Assembly (NCBI GenBank): GCA_038380435.1
Contig: JAWZYU010000013.1
Location: 7,526,401 to 7,590,400, forward strand
Length of the DNA stretch: 64,000 nt
Source: Ryuthela nishihirai
Lineage: Eukaryota; Arthropoda; Arachnida; Araneae; Heptathelidae
Direction of reading: 5' to 3'
Part shown: positions 1-10,512 of the stretch, piece by piece
How the letters are laid out: every line of letters begins with the position of its first letter
Numbering within the stretch: position 1 is the stretch's first letter
The notes under the pieces: generated by a model
What the model was told of the DNA's origin: nothing
Databases searched by the model: none
Seen by the model: only the letters and a program-made list of their open reading frames with translations
Position numbers and translations under genes: made by a program

Positions 1-125
1 TAAAACATAAAAAAGTAGTGTTTTTCCCACCCATGGTCAAAGAGGTCAATTCATTGTTTCCAATGAAAACTTCATGCATGACATTCACATTCCACCACTG
101 AAATTTAAAATTTCTAGCTTAAATG
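1..125 (+). repeat. Satellite-like repeat S1, partial monomer
   Basis: This stretch matches the later monomer at about 1600-1690: gtgtttttcccaccc, a catgaatttcat-like stretch, then caaatttctag. It is the left part of an S1 array cut by the mariner at 126-1418. Monomer spacing elsewhere in the array is about 266 bp. No coding content. Confidence 0.6.
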
Positions 126-1418
126 TTAGGTTGTTGCAAATGAAATGGCCGTTGAATGACGTCAGGTTTCTACTGGTTGCGGAAGAAAGTAAGTGCTGAG
201 GTTTATGCAATTTTTTTATGTCATGTGGCAATGTCACACATGGGTGATGCAATTGTAGTATTTGTTTCCTTCAACAAGCATTAAACATTGAATACTACCG
301 ACATCAAGTCAATCATGGAACCCAGTCAAGGTTGCTATACCTTTACGAGTTCAAATTGGGAAATTCTGCAGCGGCTGCAGTAAAAAACATCAATAAAGCA
401 TTCGGTGGAGGAACAACTAATGAGAGATCCACTCGCCATTGGTTTGCAAAATTTCGCTCAGGAGATTTGAGGCTACAAAACAAACCTCGTGGCTATCATC
501 CTTCCTCCACTGATTCGAATTCCTCCACTGAATTAAAAGGATTTAATCGAATCAGATCCACGACAAACTGTACGAGTGAGCAATTGCCCAGACACTAAAT
601 GTACACTTTTCAACTGTTTCAGGCACTTGGCAATAATAGGAAAAGTAAGGAAGCTCAACAAGTGGGTGCCTCACGAACTCACTGATGAAAACAAAGCACG
701 GCATTTGGAAGTGTGCTCTTCTCTCTTAAGAAGTAAAGAAGAAAGTTTCCGGCAACGAATTGTGACTGTGGATGAGAAGTGGATATTCTACGACAATCGT
801 ATATGTTTGTCGCAGTGGTTGGGAGTGCAAGATGCTCCAGGAAGGGCTCCAAAGGCACCTTTGCATCCAAAGAAGATGTTGTTTATTTTATGATGGTCTT
901 CTGCTGGTGTTATTCACTACTCATTCCTTCCCCAAGGCAAAATGATAAATGCAGCTCGATATTGTACAGATATATGACAAATGCATGACAAATTGGGCCT
1001 TAAGCAACCAGCACTTGTGAATAGACATGGAGTCCTATTGCTTCAGGATAACGCCCGACCACATAAGGCAGTGTCAATCATACCTCAAATCAACAATTTT
1101 GGATACGAAATTGGAGAAATTGGATCCTCCATACTCTCCTGACATTTCCCCAACAGATAACCATTTTTCCCGGCACTTGAGCCATTTTTTGTCCAAGAAA
1201 TGCTTTGCCAACGATGCATCAATTTATCAGGCAGTGGAGGATTCATCATTTCCAGAGACATTGATTTTTACAAACGTGGTACAAATGACCTTGCCACACG
1301 TTGACAACAATGCATAGATGCTGCTGGAAATTACTTTGATTACAACGGTATTCTTCTTTTTATTCTCTTCTTTTTTCAATCATCCTTAAAATCGGCCATT
1401 TCATTTGCAACAACCCGA
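126..1418 (+). mobile_element. mariner element, full length but dead
   Basis: Terminal inverted repeats are TTAGGTTGTTGCAAATGAAA at 126 and its near complement ending at 1418 (tttcatttgcaacaacccga). The right flank is TA (1419-1420); the left flank is TG, a decayed TA. Length 1,293 bp is typical of mariner. The ends and protein resemble the cecropia group (Hsmar1-like). The insertion splits satellite S1. The element at 21590-22818 is the same family. Confidence 0.9.
305..1317 (+). pseudogene. mariner transposase, frameshifted
   Basis: Coding pieces in order: LYEFKLGNSAAAAVKNINKA and RHWFAKFRSGD (N-terminal helix-turn-helix region, 332-598); KLNKWVPHELTDENK and IVTVDEKWIFYDNR with the first catalytic Asp (576-893); LLLQDNARPHKAVSI with the second Asp (about 1029-1080); and PPYSPDISPTDNHF with the third Asp (about 1117-1170), ending near 1317. 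All three residues of the mariner DD34D triad are recognisable. At least four frame changes separate the pieces, so no transposase is made. Confidence 0.9.
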
Positions 1419-1846
1419 TACATCATCTGCAATATTCATTTGAAATTTTGGAATTTGCAAATTTTTCTACCATTAGAGAGTGCAATTACAGTTTTTGGAA
1501 GATTTAGAAAGTGTGAATCATAATATTTTATCAATCCCTATCTAACACAAAAAGAATTTTTATCTCTAAAAATAAACAATTATCTGCTAAAACTAAAAAG
1601 ATGTGTTTTTCCACCCCCTCTGGGTGGAATTCATGAATTTCATGTTCTTCACAATCCACCAACAAAATTTCAAATTTCTAGAATAAATACATTGTAATAT
1701 TAGTTTGAAATTTTGGAATTTTCAAACTTTTTCCACCATTAGAAGATGCAATTATAACTCTAGGGAGACTCAGAAAGCACATTTCATAATATTTCATCAA
1801 TACCTATCCAACACAAAAAGAATTCTTTAATTTATTTCTGTAAAGA
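1419..1846 (+). repeat. Satellite-like repeat S1, about 1.6 monomers
   Basis: The word ttgaaattttggaatt occurs at about 1440 and again at about 1706, with matching downstream words (ccattagaga.tgcaatta, aacacaaaaagaatt), giving a period near 266 bp. The same array occurs at about 33240-33790 inside a Harbinger-like element, so S1 is dispersed. No coding content. Confidence 0.65.
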
Positions 1847-2056
1847 GCTGTCCTGTGGCTGAGTGATTAGTGCGCTTGGCTGCTGATCTAAGGGACCTGG
1901 GTTCGAGCCCCAGGTAAGGCATGGATGTTTGTGTTGTTTTCTGCTGAGGTCCTGCCATCTTCACAGATCTTCTACTGTGGCATATAAACTGACAGGCTCC
2001 TGTCAGACCTCTGTGGCAAGCAGCTGCTTGAGGGTGTATTTATTTTTATTTATTTA
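1847..2056 (+). mobile_element. tRNA-derived SINE, family T, copy 1
   Basis: The head reads gtcctgtggctgagtgattag (A box) and ggttcgagcccc (B box), as in Leu/Ser-type tRNAs. The body follows (tgctgaggtcctgccatc; tgacaggctcctgtcagacc; ggcaagcagctgcttgaggg), and the tail is TATTTATT-type. Nine copies or fragments lie in the window. It abuts satellite S1. Confidence 0.85.
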
Positions 2057-2333
2057 AATGAAAAATTTCAATGTCAACAGAAGGATAAACGGACAGACAA
2101 ACAGATGACAAAGCGAAACTATTATCTTGTTTTCAAAGAAAACAAGATAAAAACATGAAAATGGCAAGGTAAAAACATTTCACAAATTATCTACAACTAA
2201 AATGAATGTGGTTGGCACAATAAATTAAAATATTGGAAAATTCTGTAACATGGCACAAAACTTAATGCATTTTTGAGGCCCCTCTCATATTGTGAGGCCA
2301 TAAGCCGCAGCTTTCATTTCATGTTTTAGTTAG
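2057..2333. other. AT-rich intronic stretch, nothing recognised
   Basis: I see no coding, terminal-repeat or RNA signal here. It separates the SINE from the 3'-truncated RTE copy. Confidence 0.5.
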
Positions 2334-2653
2334 CTTATACGAAAGTCCAGCCCTATATCCCCTATGACTTCTGAATCGACACTGTTCATCATCCCATATT
2401 TGTCCATCAACCAAATTCTTAATTCTACTAAGCACAACAATGCAAAGAACTTTACCTGGAACAGAAACCTGCAGAAGCATACCACTGTAGGCTGATACTT
2501 CTATAGTTATCACAAGAACTATGATCTTTTTTGTTTTAAATAGGAACAATGCCTTTATCATAAAAGATATTCAAATTTTTAGTCAGCCACATGCTAACAG
2601 AACATTCCCAGCTCTCAGCATTTCAGTAGTATTCATCTACTCCTGGGGATTTA

Positions 2654-3922
2654 CAGGGGTTCGTCAAAATAATGGAAACATGTACTGTTTCTGGAGAAAA
2701 TTTTATTAATAAGCTATAGGCTCACCTCAGGCATTCGGAACAGATGCAATTTGACATGGAATATAGCCTTATACAAGTCATGCACATACAGTAATGGAAT
2801 GTGGGACCATTCTTCTGTAAAATATGGTCTAGCTGTGCAGTGATGCTGAAGGTGAAAAGTGTGATTTGACCTTTAACTCAAGATATTCCCAGAAATGTTC
2901 AATAATATTGAGATCTGGAGATTGAGGTGGCCATGGTAGTTGCTGTACCTCATCCTCATGCTCTACAAACCACAACTTGATACATTTCACATAATGCATG
3001 GGTGCATTATCTACTTGAAACCAGGGACAGTCATTAGGGAGCAATGCCACAACATTGGGTGCAGGTAGTCCCCGAGAATGGATTTGTAAGTTGTGGATGT
3101 GATACATGGCCCTGCAGAATAACTAATGGCCCTAAGGAATGCCATGATATGGCAGCCCACAGCATTAGAGATCCACCTCTATGCTTCACAGTTGGAAACC
3201 AAATAGTCAGGGTGGTATGCTTCTGCAGGTTTTCACCAGACATCCACTCTACCAGTGGTGGGACACAATGTGTAGCACTATTCATCAGACCAGATGACAT
3301 GTTGCCAGTCTTTAGCATCCCAGTTTTTATGTGCTTTGCATTACCTTACATGTTTTGTTGCATTGATGTTGGTAATCAAAGGTTTGTGGATTGCAGCACG
3401 GCCATATATACAGCACAACGAAGTTCTAGACAAACTGTTATGACAGAAAAGGGATCATTCCCATTGGTGTTCAACTCTGCTGCTATTTGTGGTGCCATGG
3501 TCTTGTGCTTCCATTGTACAATCTGTGCCACATTTGCCTATCCCTATCTGACAACTTCATATGGCATCTGCAATTTGCATGTTTGGAGGCAACACCCTTT
3601 CCTGTCCTTTTTGATAGATAGTCATAATCTTCAATACAGTTCCTCGTGTTATGCCTATTATTTCCCCCATTCTGGTTACAGAAGTTCCTGTAAGACGTGC
3701 ACCAATTATCATGCCTTTTTGAAGGTCACTGAGATCTGACATTGTCAACAATTACACCACAACAGCTGTTTTACCTGTGGCCTGCTACCTGATAGCTAAC
3801 AATATACTTCTCCCCTTTATCATGCCTCACGTCGTGGGTGATGTTGTCTCTGTGATATGCATATGGCGCATTGCGTGTACTCCAGTTGCCATCAATGTTT
3901 CCATTATTTTGATAAATACCTG
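2654..3922 (-). mobile_element. Tc1-like transposon inserted in RTE copy R1
   Basis: The ends are inverted repeats around caaaataatggaaacat: CAGGGGTTCGTCAAAATAAT at 2654, and tccattattttgataaatacctg ending 3922 in complement. TA target duplications lie at 2652-2653 and 3923-3924. The uninterrupted sequence is seen in RTE copy R4 at about 38495-38520 (gggaatttatgaagttta), which confirms both ends. Length 1,269 bp. A solo end fragment lies at 57130-57212. Confidence 0.93.
2829..3751 (-). pseudogene. Tc1-like transposase, frameshifted
   Basis: The N-terminus (3751-3557) reads MSDLSDLQKGMIIGARL and VTRMGEIIGITRGTV, a paired-type helix-turn-helix. The middle (3318-3034) reads GGSLMLWAAISW. The C-terminal part (3107-2829) has FQVDNAPMH with the second catalytic Asp and PWPPQSPDLNIIEHFWEYLE with the catalytic Glu, as in DDE Tc1 transposases. 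The pieces are in different frames and part of the catalytic core is lost. The 231-codon plus-strand ORF at 3044-3739 is its antisense shadow. Confidence 0.88.
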
Positions 3923-5071
3923 TATGTAGTTCAAGTTTAGAAATAGCCAAAATAACTTCAAACTGTGATATAGGGCCAACATTAAGACCAGTAATGCATC
4001 TATCATGATTACAAACAATGGGAGTAGAACAAACCACATTGTTTAGAAAATCTCTGAAATGCTTAGCCCATCTAGCCATGACAGAATCCCCACCTTTAAT
4101 ACATAGCTGTACCATGTTTATCCCTTAATACATGTGTGCCAGTCTGTTTCTCCCCATGGAAAAATATTAACTATCTGGTATAACTCTCTGGTATTTTGTT
4201 GTCTAGCTACTTCCTCGGCTTTGTCAACCAAGCTGTCATATTAAATTTTCCCATCTCCTTTTAACTGATCCTTTACACTTTCATTAAACTTTTTGTAATG
4301 CTGTCTGTTAGGACTATTAGGGTGTTGATTCAATTCATCCCTGCAATTACTTGTTTCAGAAATAGGCTGCATAGCTTTATCACTCAAACAGCTCTGTGTC
4401 CTATACTCTGTAGTTCCCAAAACAGTACTGTTGGTTTCTGAAAAGGCCTGTTTAAAATGGTTGCATTCTTCATCAACTTCAATATTAACAATGATTTTCA
4501 TACTGAGTAATCAATTTATCATGGTAAGTTTGGTTATATCTAGGTCTTTCAAAGTTTGAATGTTAAAGGCAATTCTTATAACCTTAGCACAACATTTATT
4601 AAGCTTAAATTGCAAGACAAAGTGACCTAAACTGCTGCCCAAAGTCAGTACCAACTTCAGCATTGAAATCATCCAGCACAAGAGTAAAATCTCCTTTCTT
4701 GACAGAATTCAAAATATGCTGAAGTTGCTTGTAAAATCTACCTTTCTCATTCTCATCAGAGCCCTCTGTGTGGGCATAACAACATAACATTCAAGTATTT
4801 AATCTTAGTTTTAAATTTAGCTGTAAGAAATCTTTCATTAATGCAGTTATATCCTAGGAGATCATAATTGAAGTTTCTGCTGAGAAGCAAACTTTTCCCT
4901 TGAGCTACTTTTCATGAAAAGAGAAATTTAAAATCATTTTTAAGCCTCTGACGTTTACCTATCCATCTAATCTCTGGCAAAGCCTAGAGTATCAAGTTTA
5001 TAATGCTGGCATTCTTGTGTGAGGACATTAAGAGAATAATCTCTGTGCAGGGCCCTCACATTCCACGTACC

Positions 5072-5156
5072 TGTTAAAATACACGTACCTGTAATGTACC
5101 TGAAATCACGTACTGTACCTGTAATCGTAACTGTACCTGAAATCACGTACCTGTTA
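5072..5156 (+). repeat. Short minisatellite cacgtacctgtaa
   Basis: The word cacgtacctgt(t)aa recurs about seven times with drift inside the RTE R1 copy, where copy R4 has only a single related stretch (ctcacattccatgttcctgc). This is a local slippage expansion within one LINE copy. Confidence 0.6.
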
Positions 5157-5865
5157 AAAGGAAATGATTAGAGGGATCTTTTAAAGAAACTAGGTTTATA
5201 TACATATAGAGAGAGAGGGGTAGTGCTGACAATATCAAACAGCTCCCCCAACTGCAGGCATGGGTAATATCCAAAAAGCTATAACTGCACCCTCTCATTA
5301 GTTATTCTGCAGGCATGGTGCACTGTTCCCCTACCACTAAAGGCTTAAGCCACCCATACTAAGAGTTCCTCCAGCTTAGGTTTGGTGATATCAAGAGAAA
5401 GGTTCAGATACCTGTAATGGCCTCTAATCAGGATTATCCACCAGCAGATATAAGGTATCCTGTGTACATATTCACTTGGGATTTCAATGGATAAACAAAC
5501 AGAAAACACAGTAGTACATTTTCCTTCAACAGAAGTCCACTAGTGCAGCAAGTTCATGATCCATACATACTCAAAGCCATAACACATTAGAGTCAGCAAA
5601 AATGGTCAGCATCTGTGAAGCTGACCACTCCTCAGCAAGGTAGAAAAAAAATTAAAAGTAGATATAGTAAGTGCAGATCAATAGGTCACACTGATGTGGC
5701 AGCTCTCAGCTTTCATTCCACAAGAGTGGGTCTCTTCTGAAAAGTAGAAATATGCTTGCACCTCGAGAAGGTAGTGTTGCACTTTAAGTGCTAAGCCTGG
5801 CCAGTTCTGCACATCATCACAGGGAATTGGTACAAAGCTCTCCTTCCAGTATATGCCTAGCTATC

Positions 5866-7164
5866 ATTTGCAAACTTTTAAGAGTTCTTAAATAATGCTA
5901 ATCTGTTCAATTTATCCCTTTTCAAGCAAATTACACAGCAAATTACATAGTTCATATAACACTTGTTTATCCTATAGTTTTTTGAATTACAAACATAGAA
6001 GTGTGTCAAAAAAAATTTTTGTTGTTGTTGGAAGCTCTGGAACAATATTACGAGAGTGCAGCAGTATGTTCCTTTTTTTTTGTTGTTGTTGTTGTTTTCA
6101 CATTTGCATTTTTTAACAGTATAAACTGTTTGTGTTCCTAAATTATTTTTATTATTTATTGAATATATTTGATGAAGGAAATATGAAAGGAAATATCGAT
6201 ACTTTTGTTTTTTGGAACATATGATTGAAAAGTAATTGTCTCAAAAGTTTTGGTTTTGATTTGAAACTTAGTACCTACTTGACTGTGCAGTGTTATGGAT
6301 ACTAAGATTGTTGCCAAATGTTTAGAAAGCATTGATGTTATTTTATTGTTTTTAATCAGTTTCATGTTTAATGTGTTCACAAAATGTTGTGATGGATGTT
6401 TTGGATAAGGTTGATCCAGAAAAATGACAATTTGCTTATAAATATTTTGGTTTCAACAACGAATCAGATGAATTATTAAGCTTTTCTGATTCAGAAGCAT
6501 GATATTGCTTCCAAGTTCAGTGTAATATTAGTGATGTCAATATTTTTCATTTTCCTACTTCTAGAATGATTTACATCATTCCTCAAATATATAATATAAT
6601 TAGAAAGTATAATTAATCTGAAATGACCAAAACCAAAATCATGATATGCATGACCTCAAATAACAACTGCCATAGGAAACATCTGATTAGAGGATTATAA
6701 CAAAAATTTCAATTTTTAAAAAACAGGTAATTAAATTAAATATTTGCTGTTGTGAAATTCAACTTTTTTGTATCAGTAGCTAATTCAAGCTCATGTGGAA
6801 TGGTTCAGTTTCAGTGGTTAAAATGAATTTTATTTCCTTCAAAATTTTTTTTTACCTCTTTCTAGTTATATATTTTTCATTTCTCTATTTAAATTATCTT
6901 GTTTTTAAAATAAAATAAAAATTTTTTAGCTGTTGAGTGTAATGATAATTGGGGTCCTTTCAAGATATCCACTTAAGTTATGTTCCTGATCACAATATGA
7001 TTAAGCAGTATACATTGTATTTTATTCATGGTGAATTTCTGAAACATCAGACATGCCAGTATTCAAATGCAAGTTCTAAAATGAATCTCAAAGCGACATA
7101 TAGTTCAATAAATTTTGAATAATCTATTGCTTTACATTATCCATACTCCTCCTCCTCCTCTTGG
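5866..7164. other. AT-rich intronic stretch, nothing recognised
   Basis: About 1.3 kb with GTT-type simple repeats (6017-6030, 6078-6096) and A/T runs. Open frames here lack motifs and are not supported. Confidence 0.5.
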
Positions 7165-7550
7165 GGCAGGGGTGGCTCAGTCGATAGCACACCAGGCTTG
7201 TTATCTGCAATTCCCAGGTTTGAGTCCCACCTGGGCCAGCATTGAGATATATCTGAACAAAAAAATTATCCCACTCTGCCCACAGCCAGTAGGAGACATC
7301 GATGGGCTTGGAGGCTGTCATCCATCAGATGGGACATTAAGCCATGGCCATGGCCCTGTGTGTGTGAGAGCCATACCGTGTGTTTATTAAAGAACACACT
7401 GGATGGCCTTGACGGGAGGCTACCATCTGTCTCCCAACAGCTGCCAAGTGGATCCCCTCCCCCAACCTTCTCTGAGCCTTCAGAGTCCTTGTGACCTGGT
7501 CATTTAGCCCATGGTAAGCAAAAAAATGATGCTCAGAGGTAAAACAACCC
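7165..7550 (+). mobile_element. tRNA SINE with conserved core, family M, copy 1
   Basis: The head gggtggctcagtcgatagca (A box) and aggtttgagtccc (B box) is followed by a body with gatgggacattaagcc and ttaaagaacacac, ending in aggtaaaacaaccc. The ACGTTAA...CACGTTAAAGAAC-type core recalls the MetaSINE superfamily from memory, so the name needs checking. Other copies: 15361-15725, 44092-44463, 46021-46400, 46821-47097, 55937-56135, 58148-58310. Confidence 0.85.
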
Positions 7551-7565
7551 AATTCTTCCTCCTCA

Positions 7566-7622
7566 ATAATAAATAAATAAATACCCACTCAAGCAACTGC
7601 TTGCCAACCACAAATAAAAGAT
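7566..7622 (-). mobile_element. SINE family T, 3' fragment, copy 2
   Basis: aataaataaataaatacccactcaagc and ctgcttgcca match the 3' end of family T on minus, with the rest missing. It lies directly beside the family M SINE. Confidence 0.65.
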
Positions 7623-7984
7623 TATGCACTCAATTTGCTAATTAACGCAGGTTAATTGTTAAATATATTTAAAAAAAGAGCTAAAGCAGTTTACTTACAC
7701 TCTACTATTAAAAGAATGATGAAGTATAGCTTTGTAATAATTATGCTAATATAAAATAAAAACATATCCTCTGTAAAAGAGTGATATAGCAGTAATCATA
7801 AAAAACTTAAAGATTAATAATATTATAACAAATCAGTCTGTTGCATCACAAAAATTTAGCAGAATGTGTATAAATTTTATCTTTGATATATTTATCTAAA
7901 ACTTCGAAAAATAGAACAAAAAAATTCTAATGCATATAGAGTTTGGTTGACAGATAGAACAATGAGGAATTATGTAGCAGTATG

Positions 7985-8260
7985 CGAGTCAGTCAGAAAG
8001 TAAGCTTGCAAGGCTATACATAATTATTTCAAAGTTTTCATTACAGTTCCAAATATGAATAATGCAGGGTAATTCTATTCTCATATCGTTACTTTTCAAC
8101 ATAGTCTCTGCAAACATTGAGACATTTATACTGTGAGATTGTTTTTTAGTTTTTGTTGGTAAAAGTTTGCATCCTGTTAACTTAGCTATTATTTCACTGC
8201 TGTTTCTGCATCATCATCACTTGGAAATCTGTTGCCTCCAATGTGAACACACTTTGTTAA
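7985..8260 (-). pseudogene. mariner-type transposase 3' relic
   Basis: On minus I can piece together a GGNRFPSDDD.ETAVK stretch, then KCLNV.CRDYVEK and a stop, which resembles the C-terminus of arthropod mariner transposases (R.SSDEEV..AV; DKCLNV.GDYVEK). An end-like word gcaagcttactttctg follows. Several stops and frame changes. A related relic lies in the opposite orientation at 8490-8690. Confidence 0.45.
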
Positions 8261-8489
8261 ATATTAAGGGAATGATTTCAGGGCAGAAGAGACAGCATAG
8301 AGGATTGTGAAAGGAGTGGCAGACCCATAATAACAAGAACTGCTGATAACAATTCACTCATGGAAAATGTGATTCCTAACAATAGAAGGATTATAATGAG
8401 TGAATTGCAACATGACTTGAATCTGTTGCTTGGAACAACATCATTCACAACAATCAACTGGTCAACATCATTCACAACTCAGGGTTTAA

Positions 8490-8690
8490 AAACGCATGTA
8501 CATGTTGGAAGCCACATGTTTCAAAGTGATGATGGCTTGGAAACAGCAATAAAATGATGACTGAGCAAAAAGGACAGACTTTTATTGGAAAAGAATATAA
8601 AAACTCCTCCAATTATATGATGTTTCAATCTTCGTATAATGTCAGAAAGTAGTGCTATGACAGTAGAACTATCCTGCATTGTTCATATTA
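8490..8690 (+). pseudogene. mariner-type transposase 3' relic, inverted partner
   Basis: FQSDDGLETAIK at about 8518-8555, then a broken LYD.CLN-like stretch, parallels the relic at 7985-8260 in the other orientation. Too decayed for a firm assignment. Confidence 0.35.
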
Positions 8691-8897
8691 GGAACTGTAA
8701 TGTAAAACCACATATTTTACTTTTAATTTCAGACCAATTCTCACATATATTCTACATCTGTTTTTGAACTTAGCATAAATTTTTGCCAGCTATAGAAAGC
8801 AACAGATTTAATGACCAGAAATCACATTTTTTAAAAATTTAATATTATTAAATATGCCTTAAGCTTCTAAACCAAAAATTTAATGCTTATTACTTAC

Positions 8898-9023
8898 TAA
8901 AGCATCTTCATATGATTTTAGCTTTTCAAGTTTGGTTCTAGCCTTTTGATAAAGCTGTTCCAAGGAATGATCTGCATCTTCATCAAGCCATTCCAAATAT
9001 TCTTCGTATGTTCTTTCCATATC
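8898..9023 (-). pseudogene. SART3: SART3 exon with a one-base frame disruption
   Basis: Acceptor ttttcttgtag and donor TTA|GTAAGT bound a 126-bp exon. In frame with the previous exon it reads DMERTYEE, matching vertebrate DMEATFAEYEEW, then meets an extra A in the run GAAGAAATATTT (about 8999-9002). After that, the conserved peptide continues one frame over: YLEWLDEDAD, LEQLYQKARTKLEKL and KSYEDAL, matching SART3 QLEKYKPYEEAL. Without the extra base the exon would be 125 bp. As written, the frame reaches TGA 13 codons after the Met. The other three exons are clean and splice sites are intact, so an assembly or homopolymer error is the simplest explanation; a real mutation or allele is possible. 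I typed it as pseudogene only because the frame is broken as given. Confidence 0.8.
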
Positions 9024-9164
9024 TACAAGAAAATAAATTTATATCACTATTTAATAAATATAGAGAACTGATTAAAATATTAAGACTTAATTAAAATCTG
9101 TACTTAATGTCCAATCTTTGTATATAAATCAATGACAGAATACACCAAAGAGTTCAAAAATTTT

Positions 9165-9300
9165 CTTACATAGATCATATTCAAAGACACATATAATTCA
9201 AGCTTGAAAAATAATACTTAACCTTTCAATTTAATGCATATTTTATAAAACTATGATATAAATAATTTGTTAAAGTGATCTGACTGCCATATATGTGTCA
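9165..9300 (+). repeat. Fragment of the piggyBac-like internal repeat S2
   Basis: The words ataattcaagcttgaaaaataata and ataaataatttgttaaagtgatctgactgcc align with about 11650-11768 inside the element at 11510-13837. Surrounding sequence from 9301 to 9820 has no further recognised content. Confidence 0.45.
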
Positions 9301-9820
9301 AAGAATATATCAGTAATGGAGATGGTGTCCATTTTCGTTCATGCAAAGTAGAGTCACTGATGGCAGTTGATGCAGTTATCATATTACTCATGAACATAGA
9401 GTAGATGAAACAAGTCATATGATTCTTGTGTCAGATATACTGGTTGGCACACCTCATTGAAGTCTTGTTGTTAGCTTATCTTCAGGATACCAGTCCAATT
9501 TATTCTTACATTTTAATGTTGATTTGGGTATGACTTATCCTACATTGCACTTTCAGCTACAATACATAAGTTCCTTAATTATGCAGCATGCTCAACTGGC
9601 TCACATTTGACCCCTTCTGTTCCAACATTCTCGCTAATTTTGTTAAACTTATACAATATTTAAACAAACTTAAAATTAAAATGCTAAAACTGAGTAAGTG
9701 ACATGTTTCACCTCTTGCATGCAAAGCTTCTTCTGGCAATGAATGTTGTTGCAGTGGTATATTTATTGAATATATCAAAGAATCTTAAAAAACAAATGAT
9801 GAAAGCTTTTTAGTTTCCTT

Positions 9821-10303
9821 CCTGCAGCTCCCAATCCCAAAGTCATATTTGCTTAAAAGACTCCCCCTAGCAGTCTTACTTACTGTTATGATAATGCTCT
9901 TTGAGCAGAAAATTCCATGCTGCTGGAAAGGGTGTAATGTGAGTATTGCAAATGAGTTCTTTTTGCATATTAATGTGAATATTTTCGGTACAGTTCAATT
10001 GATATTTTGTGGGGAGTGCAGCTAGTAAAGTTGCCAATAGTTCTTCTATATCTTCTTAATACATAGAAACCTCTATAGTGTAAGAGAACTCACTGGGGAG
10101 TTTTCCATGGTTGCCTAAAGGCAACAGATAGTTAAACAATAGAGTATATAGCTTCCTCAATGGCAATATTAAACTACAGCATAATCATGATAATTAAATT
10201 GATATATATCTTTAATTATGAAAACAGCAGTTTACTTTTTTTTGAGTATACAGTATCTGCACTAATTTCATGACAAGATAAAAAAAAAATGTAATTTTTG
10301 CTT
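9821..10303. other. Intronic stretch with a small Tigger-related word
   Basis: About 9808-9870 repeats 11259-11330 of the Tigger relic (tttccttcctgcagctccc, aaagtcatatttgcttaaa). Nothing else is recognised. Confidence 0.45.
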
Positions 10304-10512
10304 GCTTGTTCCGTGGTCGAGTGGTTAGCACACTTGGCTACTGATCTATGGGACCTGGGTTCGAGCCCCGGGTAAGGCATGGATGTATGTGTCGTTTTTC
10401 TGCTGAGGTCCTGCCATCCTCTCAGATCTTCTACTATGGCATATAAATTGACAGGCTCCTGTCAGACCTCTGTGGCAAGCAGCTGCTTGAGGGGGTATAT
10501 ATTATTTATTAT
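10304..10512 (+). mobile_element. SINE family T, copy 3
   Basis: It has a complete head (gtggtcgagtggttagcac; gggttcgagccccgggtaag), body, and a TATTATTTATT tail. It lies just beyond the 3' end of the Tigger relic. Confidence 0.88.

Larger units (their letters stand above)
2334..5865 (-). mobile_element. RTE-clade LINE copy R1 (dead, split by a Tc1 element)
   Basis: Read on minus, about 5865-4800 is 5' UTR and start of the endonuclease; 4790-4605 reads CCYAHTEGSDENEKGRF and LVLDDFNAEVGTD (endonuclease); 4501-3925 is the EN-RT linker; 2653-2334 is the start of RT (cf. VPGKVL, RIKNLVDGQ). The Tc1 element at 2654-3922 interrupts it. Everything after the early RT is missing, so it is 3' truncated by deletion, unusual for a target-primed element. 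A local minisatellite at 5072-5156 sits at the 5' UTR/ORF junction. Paralogous copies: 23905-30552, 36493-40293, 53994-54758, 63190-64000. Confidence 0.85.

Noticed and set aside
3044..3739. 231-codon plus-strand open frame
   Set aside because: It is the antisense of the Tc1-like transposase at 2829-3751; no motif of its own.
5895..6380. Short open frames at 5.9-6.4 kb
   Set aside because: Low-complexity F/C or K/I-rich translations of T/A runs and GTT repeats; no motif and no splice context matching SART3.
1..8897. Next downstream SART3 exon
   Set aside because: Searched on minus for the conserved continuation after YEDAL (an acidic helix and FE(R/K)AL word); none seen, so the intron probably runs past the window start.
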